Shown piece after piece: positions 28,662-36,653 of a stretch of 64,000 nt of DNA. Each line of letters starts with the position of its first letter. Position 1 is the stretch's first letter. This stretch comes from Bryobacterales bacterium (GTDB lineage: Bacteria > Acidobacteriota > Terriglobia > Bryobacterales > Bryobacteraceae). A program made the translations under genes and the position numbers. Under the pieces are notes generated by a model. It saw only the letters and a program-made list of their open reading frames with translations, was not told where the DNA came from and did no database searches. Location of the stretch: assembly GCA_003163855.1 (NCBI GenBank), contig PLRJ01000162.1, forward strand, positions 56,534-120,533. The letters are read 5' to 3'.

Positions 28662-28675
28662 CGAATGCCGGCTCC
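28662..28675 (+). repeat. 14-nt copy of tRNA-Thr 3' end
   Basis: CGAATGCCGGCTCC is identical to the T-arm/acceptor 3' end of the tRNA-Thr at 759-834. It could be an attachment-site scar. Confidence 0.4.
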
Positions 28676-28744
28676 TCACAGACGCTGACCGAAAAATGCC
28701 ATAATACGCGAAGACGCGATGGTGGCTAAATTGAGGAGATCTTA

Positions 28745-28966
28745 ATGCGAGGTTGCGCTACCTGCGCTGAGTTAGAGTTGCTGCTGGAGAAGACGGCAGA
28801 TGCGCACTGGGACCTGGTCCTTAAAGGTTCCGACGGGCTGGATCCCGAGCAGGCGAAAGCGGCAAAGCAACAGATCCGTGCGGCCAAGCTCGCCGCCGAC
28901 GACGCGCTGGAACGCTACAAGCTTCATCGCGAGACCGCGCACGCCCAAACAGCGTCTTCAACCTGA
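28745..28966 (+). CDS. Small helical protein of unknown function
   Basis: 73 aa, beginning 'MRGCATCAELE' with a CxxC, followed by an amphipathic, probably coiled-coil helix rich in Ala, Glu and Lys. GAGGAG sits upstream of the ATG at good spacing, which supports real translation. No family recognised. Confidence 0.6.
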   Translation: MRGCATCAELELLLEKTADAHWDLVLKGSDGLDPEQAKAAKQQIRAAKLAADDALERYKLHRETAHAQTASST

Positions 28967-29148
28967 AATGGCCGCCGCATCGTCAGCGGTTGACCTGTCT
29001 GTCGAACGTATCTGGCAGGAACTGGACCAGCTTTTCAACGACTGGGTCGGGTCTTGATCGTCGCGCGTGTTTTGTCAAAACGATTAGAACGGTCAGTACT
29101 CCTTACGCCATTTCGCCAGGCGTCCAAGCATGCCCACAATAAATCATC

Positions 29149-31473
29149 ATGAATGCGTCGATGAATCGTGGCATCTCTCCAGGCCATTCAAAGTTCCTGA
29201 TTTTGTTCCCGGTAGTCTTGTCGGTCAACCTCTTCTGCACGAGCCTGCCGGCGGTCGCCCAGACCGGCGTACCGCTACCTTCCGGTATGCAGGAGTGCGC
29301 GGCAGAAAACGGCACCTGTACGCTTCCGGCAGGCGTCACCGCGGACGTGTACTTCGGCGCGGGCAGCTACTACGCTGTCAGCAGCGGTGTCACCGGCTCC
29401 ATCAGTTGCTCGGACACCGTGTTCGGCGATCCCTATCCCAACGTGGCCAAGGCCTGCTACGCCTTCACCACACTGCCCTACGCCCAAGCCAGCTGGTACA
29501 CGACGGCCAAGGTGGGCATCTTCACCACCTACACGCCCGGGCTCAGCACGGATTCGGCTGGAAAAACATACTCGCTGAACGCCACCGCTAACGGCTTCAA
29601 CGCGACCCAATATGCGGCAGACGTCGCAAGCTTTGGCGCACAGTATGTCGTCTTCACCGTTTGGCACAAGGGAATGTACCCACTGTATCCGAGCGCCGTT
29701 ACCACCCAGTGGCGTCCTGGAACGAATTCTTCGACACGTGATGTGATCGCCGACCTAATAACGGCGCTAGCGCCTTACAACATCAAACTGATGCTCTATA
29801 TTCACGCGTCCGACGGTCAGGACATGGACTCGACCGACCAGGCAGCGACCGGTTGGAACGATCCCACAAATAGTTATGCGACCTGGAATAAATATGTCAA
29901 TGCTCTCATTCAGGAAGTCGGCAATCGCTACGGTACTTCAGTGGCGGGCTACTGGCTGGACGAAGCCTACTCGGCGGATTTTCAACTGCGTGTCAACAAG
30001 GCGGAACTCTACACAAGCATGAAGGCAGGGAATGCCAATCGAATCCTGATAGGCAACATCGGTCCGGGTTTTAACACTCCGTCGCCGCAATACTCGGCTA
30101 CCGATTACGGCGCGCGCGAGTATTATCAACGGCCGGCGGCGATCACTAATTGGCAAACAACCGCGAATCTCACCACCGTCCAGGCGAGCACTTCATGCTG
30201 GTGGGCTTGCACGACCGCGAGCCAGGCTAGCCTGATGAGCGGCACTGCCGCACAGTTTCTTCAATACACCGTCTTACAGGCCGCCTCCAACACGCGGGGC
30301 GGTGGCGTGTCGCTTGCCGTCTCTCCATATGTCGGCACAACAAGTCCGCTGTGGGAGACCGGCGTGAAGACGACCATGGCTGCCTTCGGCACGGAAGTGG
30401 TGAATGCCGGACCTTCGCTTGCGGGAACGACGCCGAGCACGGCCTACCCGGTTGCGTTCAACACCTCACTGCCGACTCTGCCGAACGGCATCGTGGCACT
30501 CACCTCCGGCGACAACTCGAAGACCTACATCCATGTCTTGACGCCGCCTTCCGGCAAATCCCTGAAGCTGCCGCCACCGGCGGATCAGGTGACCTTTTCG
30601 GCTGGCGCACTGCTCTCCAACGGCGACCCCGTCGCCATCAGCCAGACCGCCAGCGGCGTGACGCTGACGCTCAGCAGCGCCGATAGCTGGAGCAGCCTCG
30701 ACACCGTCATCCAATTGACGAATACTCACTACCAACCGGCGCTCTACAACGACACCAACAGCAGCATCCTCTACCAGGGAAGCTCCTGGGGCTACTCGTC
30801 GAATCGCGGCGCCGGGGACTATGACAACGACGTCCATTACACGACCAACAATGGAGATTCCTTCTCGTTCACCTTCAACGGCGTCGGCATCACCTACATT
30901 ACGTCTGAGTCAAGTGCCTACGGGTCGGCGAACGTGTACCTGGATGGTAACTTCGTGAAATCGGTGAGTGCCTACACTTCACAGAGCTATGTGCCCCAGC
31001 AGACCCTGTTCTCCTTCGTGGGTCTGGAGCCCGGTTCCCACACTCTCCAGGTCGTGAAAACCGGCGGAACCTGGATGCAACTCGACGCACTCTATGTACA
31101 GCCTGCGCTGGTGAACGACTCATCTTCGAGCTTTACCTACCCCTCCACATGGGGTGTCTCGAGCGGACGAGGCGCCGGTGACTTCGACGACGACCTGCAT
31201 TACACCACCACCCAGGGCGATTCGTTCCAGTACGCGTTCACAGGCTCTGCGATCGACTACATCGCCCCTACCGGACCGCAGTACGGCACGGAAGACATCT
31301 ATATTGATGGAACTAAGATCGGCAGTACAACCGCGTATGCGACCAGCTATAACCCGCAGCAGTTGCTTTACTCCGCGCATGGATTGTCGAATGGCTCGCA
31401 TGTATTAAAAGTTGTCATGACCGGTGGCAGCTATCTCCAGGTGGATGCCGTGCGAGTGTACACCGGCGGTTAA
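29149..31473 (+). CDS. Secreted GH29-like alpha-L-fucosidase with two C-terminal repeat domains
   Basis: 774-aa exported enzyme. After the signal peptide (to about 'AVAQ') and a ~100-residue N-terminal region, the barrel shows 'ASWYTTAKVGIFTTY', 'SFGAQYVVFTVWHKGM' and 'VAGYWLDEAY', matching the GH29 region where the nucleophile Asp lies in a G-x-W-x-D context. The C-terminus is two ~120-residue tandem modules, each with 'SSNRGAGDYDNDVHYTT'-like and 'SHTLQVVKTGG'-like segments, probably carbohydrate-binding. It likely cleaves fucose or related residues from extracellular glycans. Confidence 0.78.
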   Translation: MNASMNRGISPGHSKFLILFPVVLSVNLFCTSLPAVAQTGVPLPSGMQECAAENGTCTLPAGVTADVYFGAGSYYAVSSGVTGSISCSDTVFGDPYPNVAKACYAFTTLPYAQASWYTTAKVGIFTTYTPGLSTDSAGKTYSLNATANGFNATQYAADVASFGAQYVVFTVWHKGMYPLYPSAVTTQWRPGTNSSTRDVIADLITALAPYNIKLMLYIHASDGQDMDSTDQAATGWNDPTNSYATWNKYVNALIQEVGNRYGTSVAGYWLDEAYSADFQLRVNKAELYTSMKAGNANRILIGNIGPGFNTPSPQYSATDYGAREYYQRPAAITNWQTTANLTTVQASTSCWWACTTASQASLMSGTAAQFLQYTVLQAASNTRGGGVSLAVSPYVGTTSPLWETGVKTTMAAFGTEVVNAGPSLAGTTPSTAYPVAFNTSLPTLPNGIVALTSGDNSKTYIHVLTPPSGKSLKLPPPADQVTFSAGALLSNGDPVAISQTASGVTLTLSSADSWSSLDTVIQLTNTHYQPALYNDTNSSILYQGSSWGYSSNRGAGDYDNDVHYTTNNGDSFSFTFNGVGITYITSESSAYGSANVYLDGNFVKSVSAYTSQSYVPQQTLFSFVGLEPGSHTLQVVKTGGTWMQLDALYVQPALVNDSSSSFTYPSTWGVSSGRGAGDFDDDLHYTTTQGDSFQYAFTGSAIDYIAPTGPQYGTEDIYIDGTKIGSTTAYATSYNPQQLLYSAHGLSNGSHVLKVVMTGGSYLQVDAVRVYTGG
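30724..31467 (+). repeat. Two in-frame ~120-residue module repeats in the GH29-like gene
   Basis: The units share 'GAGD(Y/F)D(N/D)D(V/L)HYTT', 'DSFS/QF/YAFTG/NG' and 'GSH(T/V)L(Q/K)VV' in the same order, indicating a recent internal duplication. Confidence 0.75.
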
Positions 31474-31525
31474 TACCGCCTTCGTGAGTTCAGCCGCATT
31501 GCTGTTTGGGGTATAGGGCGGCTCT

Positions 31526-32262
31526 TCACTGAAAGGCTGCTACCCGCTTCGACCGTTTAGGTGGCGTGAAGACGAACAGCCTCGGGTCGATCGGAGCCGA
31601 GGTTTGCTGGTAAACCCAGGATGTTGTGACGGTCCAATTGGAAACATGACCAGCGCCGGAATACCGCTGCCGCTCTGGAGTTCGACCTGAATCGTGGGTG
31701 CCCCGCAAACCGCGTCACGCCGCTCGTTTTCTTTAAGTAGCTTAGCTTTGGACGCCAGTTCTTTTATTTCGCGGAACCGTGCAAAATAGCGCCATTCGAG
31801 TGACGGCAGGTCGCGGCCCGGACCTGGGTGCTCCGGCCACGGCGCGGACGGCGTTTCGGTGTACTCATTTACAGAAGGGCGATATTGCCAGGTGGTCTGG
31901 CCGTTCGTAATCCAAACGAACGGTCGACTTTGGCCAGGGGAAAGTATTTGATAGTGGAAGGCCTCTCCAAAACGCGCCAGCAGGATGCGGTCCGCCACGG
32001 GAAATTCGGCTGGACCGTTGGTGGGGGCAATGCTGGTAGGTCCGCCGATTGCTGTTGCGCTTGCGCTAATCACATAGTCGCTGATTGCCGAATACCTCGA
32101 CTCTACGCGCTGGAGAAGATCGTCCAGATTCGTTCCGGCTTGTAGCGGAGCGCCAAAAAACGTGAACAGCAAGAGCGCCGTAGGCAGGTATAATTTGGGA
32201 AATGAGCGCTGTAACTCAAGAGCACTTAACGCTCGAAGAATTCCATGCTTTTGAACATTCAC
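31526..32262 (-). pseudogene. LolA/DUF2092-like exported protein, broken by deletion/frameshift
   Basis: The first ~170 residues (31540-32262 frame) form a lipoprotein-carrier-like protein: signal peptide, 'DDLLQRVESRYSAISDYV', then 'RPFVWITNGQTTWQYRPSVNEYTE'. After 'CGAPTIQVELQ' this frame loses its character, while a different frame gives 'SNWTVTTSWVYQQ' and 'FVFTPPKRSKRVAAF', the expected C-terminus. The usual 30-50 intervening residues are missing, so a deletion plus frameshift near 31640-31690 fits better than a single-base error. The 5' end overlaps the divergent Uma2 gene by 61 bp. Confidence 0.7.
32189..32194 (+). promoter_or_regulatory. TATAAT box 7 bp before the Uma2 start codon
   Basis: An exact TATAAT ends 7 nt before the ATG. 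If used, transcription would begin at about the start codon, giving a leaderless mRNA. No good -35 is seen. Confidence 0.3.
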
Positions 32263-32720
32263 GAACGGATGGTCCTCGCTACGAATATTGGTTCGGAAAG
32301 GCCGTCCCTAAAGCAATGCCAACATGGTTACACTCAGAGCTACAGGCTTTGTTGCTTGGCCTTCTGAAGCAATTAGGCTACTACAGTGCAATCGAACTGG
32401 AACTTCGTATTCTTCCGGACTGGCATCCAAAGCCCGATGTAGCTGCCGCTTCGTTCAGAGAGCAGCCTTATCCAACGAAGCCTATCGAAATCGTCGCAGA
32501 AGTGTTATCGCCTACAGATAAGCCCAGCGAAGTGAACGAGAAATGCCGCAACTATGAAAAATGCGGCATCGGTCAGATCTATGTATTCGATCCGCAGAAG
32601 CGAACCGCCGAAATTTGGATGGCGGACCGGCTTGTCGCCATTGAAATGCTGCGACTACCAAATGGCGTGACCTACCCTGTTAGCGCGATTTGGAATGAAC
32701 TGGATCGGCGAATGGCTTAG
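32202..32720 (+). CDS. Uma2-family (DUF820) putative restriction endonuclease-fold protein
   Basis: 172-aa PD-(D/E)XK-fold protein. Family features: 'TLEEFHAFE', 'GPRYEYWFGKAVPKAMPT', the metal-site region 'LPDWHPKPDVAA' and 'EVLSPTDK', and the tail 'IYVFDPQKRTAEIW'. Uma2 genes are abundant in cyanobacteria and acidobacteria with no firm function. It starts only 7 nt after a TATAAT and overlaps the broken LolA-like gene head to head. Confidence 0.88.
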   Translation: MSAVTQEHLTLEEFHAFEHSRTDGPRYEYWFGKAVPKAMPTWLHSELQALLLGLLKQLGYYSAIELELRILPDWHPKPDVAAASFREQPYPTKPIEIVAEVLSPTDKPSEVNEKCRNYEKCGIGQIYVFDPQKRTAEIWMADRLVAIEMLRLPNGVTYPVSAIWNELDRRMA

Positions 32721-32728
32721 CTGCCCTG

Positions 32729-34546
32729 CTAAAACGTAAAGCTGACACCGCCGCGAATGGCTTTCGGCGCCTGCACAATCAGCATCTTTCGCCCATCGCT
32801 GTTCAGCAGCGGCAAATAGCCCTCTGAAAGCAAGTTCCTCAGATCGCCCGTTAGTTCCAAGTGTCCCGGCAGGCCAAACATGCTGGGCAGCGGCTGCTTG
32901 AAATAGATATTAAGCCCAGGCGCAGCGTACGTCGATTGCGTGGTAAAAACATGCTGCGGAAGGGAAGCGCCGCGATCGGTCCAACCATATTCAGCCCCTA
33001 AACGGGTACCGGTTCGAGCGATACGCGTGTTCAAACCCACCGTAGCCAGGTTATGGTTTTCGCTGCGCAGGAAACTGGAAGCCATGGCAGGATTTTCCAG
33101 CGTTCCTTGGCGCGTGGTGAAGCCACCCATGCGGCCGTAACCAACATCGAGATCCATCCAGTCGGTCAGTCGCTGGGATGCACTTGCCATATAGCCGTTG
33201 CGGTGGTAGTTGCCGATGTTGAAGGTAGATGTCTGCGAAATGCCGTCGGAAAGCACGTCGCCTGCGGGCAGCGATGACAAGTCACCAGCCACATTCAAGC
33301 GCCCGTTGGAAACGATTTCGGAAAAAGCGCTCACCGCATAAGTACGTGAACCGCGGGTTTTGTTCCAACCCATTTCAAAACTCTCGGTCCGCTGCAATTC
33401 CAAACGCCCATTGCGCGTGGAAATCTGCGCGACGCGAGCCATGGCGTTCACTGCCGTAGAAAGATCGTCCGCCGGCGGATTCGGCACCGACAGTTCACTG
33501 GAAGTCTGATGAGCGGTCAACTCGTCCGGACGTCCGCCGTCGCTGAACGACGAAACCACCGTTCCCAGGGCGCCGATGTTGACACTGACCCGGGCAAACG
33601 GACTCACGCGCGAAGTGTGCTGAAGGTAATCAACCGATTCGCCGGTCATGCCGTATTCCAGGTGCACATTATCTAAAGGGTCGGCCGTTTCGTACATGCT
33701 CAACGACATGGTCCGCATGGTTCCCGCCATGGTCCCCATTTGTCCGCCTTGGCCACCCAGCAGACCTATTTGAGACATCGTCAAGGTGATTTCGGGCGCG
33801 GTGGCAAAGCCAAATCCATCATTACGGCTGTAGATGGCACACAGCCCGAAGGCCGTTCCGCTCACATCCATGCTCTGGCCGAAGCTGCCGGCTAACTGAA
33901 TCTGATTCTTGCCATAGACGTTGGTAGATAGGGCGAAGCGTGTGCCCAAATCGCTCACGGCCGATTCCGAATCGATAATGCCGCTGCCGCTGCCAGACAC
34001 GCCCAGCATCATGTGCGTACCGGAAAACACCTGCGGCGGCGCATTAGCGGCTACCGAAGAATCGTCAGGCAAAAAGCGCGTAATGGGCCGGGTTGCGGGT
34101 GAGGAGCGCAGTACCCATTTCCAGTCGCTGCTCATGCCGCCAGTAGGCACGGTGGAATTCAACTGAATATTGCTGAACAGCGTGGACATGTGAATCTGCA
34201 GCATGCTGTTAGCGCCGGCGCGCACGAAGATTTTGTCCTTGAAAGCAGGCAGGAACCCATTCAGCGAGACCCGTATGGCATAGACGTCGGAAGCCAGTCC
34301 GGCAAAAGCAAAGCGGCCGCCGGTGGTAGACAGGGTCCGCGAAATCAACCGGTCGTACTTGTTTAGGAGCTCCACGCGGGAACCCATTTGCGGGTTACCG
34401 GCCGCATCCACTACCGTCCCCAGCAAGTTGCCTGTGACAGGGAGCGACCAATCCGCCGCCTTCGACTGGCCTGATAAGGCCAGGAAAGACGCCAGGACGA
34501 CCGCTTTAGCGAACTTTTTGCCTGCTAAATACGAGTGCAAAGTCAC
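32729..34546 (-). CDS. Outer-membrane barrel with carboxypeptidase-regulatory-like N-domain
   Basis: 605-aa exported protein. Signal peptide, then a CarboxypepD_reg-like domain (about 35-115; 'LLGTVVDAAGNPQMGSRVEL', 'GRFAFAGLASDVYAIRV'), then a long beta-rich part ending 'GGVSFTF', a terminal Phe typical of outer-membrane barrels. It resembles the TonB-dependent-receptor-like proteins of Acidobacteria but is short and I see no plug or TonB box. It follows the GWxTD gene on the same strand. Confidence 0.75.
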   Translation of the reverse strand: MTLHSYLAGKKFAKAVVLASFLALSGQSKAADWSLPVTGNLLGTVVDAAGNPQMGSRVELLNKYDRLISRTLSTTGGRFAFAGLASDVYAIRVSLNGFLPAFKDKIFVRAGANSMLQIHMSTLFSNIQLNSTVPTGGMSSDWKWVLRSSPATRPITRFLPDDSSVAANAPPQVFSGTHMMLGVSGSGSGIIDSESAVSDLGTRFALSTNVYGKNQIQLAGSFGQSMDVSGTAFGLCAIYSRNDGFGFATAPEITLTMSQIGLLGGQGGQMGTMAGTMRTMSLSMYETADPLDNVHLEYGMTGESVDYLQHTSRVSPFARVSVNIGALGTVVSSFSDGGRPDELTAHQTSSELSVPNPPADDLSTAVNAMARVAQISTRNGRLELQRTESFEMGWNKTRGSRTYAVSAFSEIVSNGRLNVAGDLSSLPAGDVLSDGISQTSTFNIGNYHRNGYMASASQRLTDWMDLDVGYGRMGGFTTRQGTLENPAMASSFLRSENHNLATVGLNTRIARTGTRLGAEYGWTDRGASLPQHVFTTQSTYAAPGLNIYFKQPLPSMFGLPGHLELTGDLRNLLSEGYLPLLNSDGRKMLIVQAPKAIRGGVSFTF

Positions 34547-34583
34547 CTATCACATCTGCGGCACGGAGGTAGCCGCATACCGT

Positions 34584-36311
34584 CTACGATGTTACCGTAA
34601 ATTGAGCCGAAGGGGTAACGCTCTGGTTTTTCAGTTTGTCATCCATCTTTAGTTTAAGGGTATAGCGGCCCGGCGGCAGGCTCTTCAGGGAAACCTTCTT
34701 CTCTACCGTAACCAGGAATGGCGACGCGTTCTGAATGCCCGAAACGTCCTCAGTCTGGCTCATAACAACCTTGTTATCGGAATCTATCACCTCATATTCG
34801 ATCTTGCCTTCGGGCTTCTTGGTCTTTTCGTCCATGCCCAGGTTGTAGAACTCGGTGTAGATGCCCATGGTCTCGTCCTGCTTAAAGACATTGGCGATGC
34901 GCGGGCGAACCTTGGAACTGCGAATAACGAACTGGCCGGTGCCAATGCTGTTGGTGGGCACCCGTTCTAACTGGTCGGCCAGGATCACGCTGCTCGAAGC
35001 CAGTTGATCCTCTTCATAGTGAGGAACGTTAAGCGCCAGTTCATAGGTGTTCATGGTGTTGCCGACGGTATCTTTAGCAACGATATTCAGGCGGTAGGTG
35101 CCGGGCGCCAGGGGGACGCGCTTGGAGTAGATCTGCGATCCGTTCATGGCCTGCTGAAGCATTTCTGCCGGCATTTCGGAGCTGACGGTATCTTCAAACC
35201 AGTTAACCGACTTCCGCGTCAGAGTGGTAATGCGGCCGTAGATATTGATGGTAGCCTTGGCGATTTTATCTTTGGTGGCGTAGTTCAAATCGCTGTTCTT
35301 AAACTGCACCATGATGTTGGCATAAACGGTGGAATCGGTAACGCGGATGAAATCGGCCCGCACCGCCATTGGCAGGGTGTTGTACTTGATGTTCGAACTA
35401 ACCACCGCATCCAAATCCTTGAACTTGATAACCGGCGCCTTCATCAGGTTGGCGTAGTTTTCAATACGCGTGAACTCGTTCATGCTTTCCGGCAGAGGCG
35501 TGGTGCCGGTGCCAAGGTGGGTGCCGTCCGTACGGTTGAAGCGCTGCGTTTTATCGGACATACCCATCTGTTCCGATAAGGTCAGGCCGGCGCCGGGAAC
35601 GTACAACAGGGCGTCTTTTTCTTCCGGATCCAAGCTGATGTGATACTCGCCGGACATTGTCGTGTCCACGAATTCGATCATCACGTTAGTACCCACGCCT
35701 TCGATATAGCGATAGCGCCAGTCTTCAAACGGGAACGTCGAAGTTTCGCCGCCGCCTTCTTCAATAGGCCGCTCATAGCTGCCGCCGGAGGGGTGCGAAT
35801 CGATTTCGTCAGCCGGGCCATATTTGATATAGATCATGCCGCGATCGGTCTTCCAGCCTGGAATACCCGAGGCGTAATGGTCATTCGCGTAGGCGATACG
35901 GCGGTAGTGTTCCTCTTTATACTCGTTCTCTTCGGTGTCCGGGGTGGGGTCGCGCCGTTGCCAGAACGACTCCACAAACGATTGCCGTTCTTCATCCGTC
36001 TTCAGGCGCTTGAAGGCTTGCTTTTCCTCATCCGTAATGATGTAGAGGACATCCTCATTCATCCACTTCTTCCAAGGTCCGGCGAGTTCCTTTTCAAGCT
36101 CCTTCTGCTTCTTGGCAATTTGCTTCTTAGTAAGCGGTTTGGAAACGGTTTCCGTAGTAGTGCTGGAACTGGACGACGTGGAACTTTGCGACGCGGCAGC
36201 AGGAGGCGGAGTCGCCGTCTGCTGCGCCGGATTGAGGCCGAATAATGCTGCTGCGGCTGTAACGCACACGCCTACTGTCACCAGGGACTGCCGAGCGGGG
36301 AAGAACTTCAT
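34584..36311 (-). CDS. GWxTD-domain exported protein
   Basis: 575 aa with a signal peptide and a Thr/Ser/Pro-rich linker, then the GWxTD-family region: 'GPWKKWMNEDVLYIITDEEK' through 'SFVESFWQRRDPTPDTEENE' and 'DRGMIYIKYGPADEI'. The C-terminal ~300 residues look like Ig-like beta modules. The family occurs in Bacteroidetes and Acidobacteria, with unknown function at the cell surface. A perfect 19-bp palindrome lies about 27 bp upstream of the ATG. Transcribed toward the outer-membrane barrel gene. Confidence 0.88.
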   Translation of the reverse strand: MKFFPARQSLVTVGVCVTAAAALFGLNPAQQTATPPPAAASQSSTSSSSSTTTETVSKPLTKKQIAKKQKELEKELAGPWKKWMNEDVLYIITDEEKQAFKRLKTDEERQSFVESFWQRRDPTPDTEENEYKEEHYRRIAYANDHYASGIPGWKTDRGMIYIKYGPADEIDSHPSGGSYERPIEEGGGETSTFPFEDWRYRYIEGVGTNVMIEFVDTTMSGEYHISLDPEEKDALLYVPGAGLTLSEQMGMSDKTQRFNRTDGTHLGTGTTPLPESMNEFTRIENYANLMKAPVIKFKDLDAVVSSNIKYNTLPMAVRADFIRVTDSTVYANIMVQFKNSDLNYATKDKIAKATINIYGRITTLTRKSVNWFEDTVSSEMPAEMLQQAMNGSQIYSKRVPLAPGTYRLNIVAKDTVGNTMNTYELALNVPHYEEDQLASSSVILADQLERVPTNSIGTGQFVIRSSKVRPRIANVFKQDETMGIYTEFYNLGMDEKTKKPEGKIEYEVIDSDNKVVMSQTEDVSGIQNASPFLVTVEKKVSLKSLPPGRYTLKLKMDDKLKNQSVTPSAQFTVTS

Positions 36312-36337
36312 GGGAGAGAGACCACCTTTACCAACTT

Positions 36338-36356
36338 CTTAAGGTTATACCTTAAG
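36338..36356. promoter_or_regulatory. 19-bp perfect palindrome, operator candidate
   Basis: CTTAAGGT-tat-ACCTTAAG, 8-bp arms with a 3-nt centre, 27 bp before the GWxTD ATG. On the minus strand its centre reads TATAAC, so a repressor bound here would cover a -10. Confidence 0.5.
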
Positions 36357-36554
36357 TCTAGGTTTCTTTTCGAAGCACGTCAACGCCGTGACGTGCGAAA
36401 GCGGGACTAGGTTTCAAGCTGCACCAATATTGGAATCTGTATATCTCCTCCAATATAGAAGATTATGCTTAGGCTAATTGGGCGAAGAATATTGATTCTT
36501 AACCACATACCAACATCTTACGGCGAGTGGTCAAAATGGTTGTTGACGTGCTAT

Positions 36555-36585
36555 GGTGCTTAGCAACTGGGTGCTTTAGCAACTG
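36555..36585. repeat. Tandem GGTGCTT(T)AGCAACTG direct repeat upstream of kinase
   Basis: Two adjacent copies differing by one inserted T, about 70 bp before the kinase start. Each half is itself partly palindromic, as expected of a dimeric regulator site. Confidence 0.4.
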
Positions 36586-36653
36586 AGTACGATAACTCCG
36601 CAAGCTCGGAGTGTCGCTAAGTAAGTATCGATGCAAATATTCTTAGGTGTGTA

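Larger units (their letters stand above)
36312..36653. other. 342-bp divergent regulatory region (GWxTD / histidine kinase)
   Basis: No gene. Contains the 19-bp palindrome (36338-36356), a CCAATATTGG palindrome (36423-36432) with a nearby CCAATAT, and a GGTGCTTAGCAACTG direct repeat before the kinase. Signals for both divergent genes are probably here. Confidence 0.5.

Noticed and set aside
28968-29057. 29-codon ORF 'MAAASSAVDLSVERIWQELD'
   Set aside because: Plausible helix and starts just after the upstream stop, but no SD and no recognised family.
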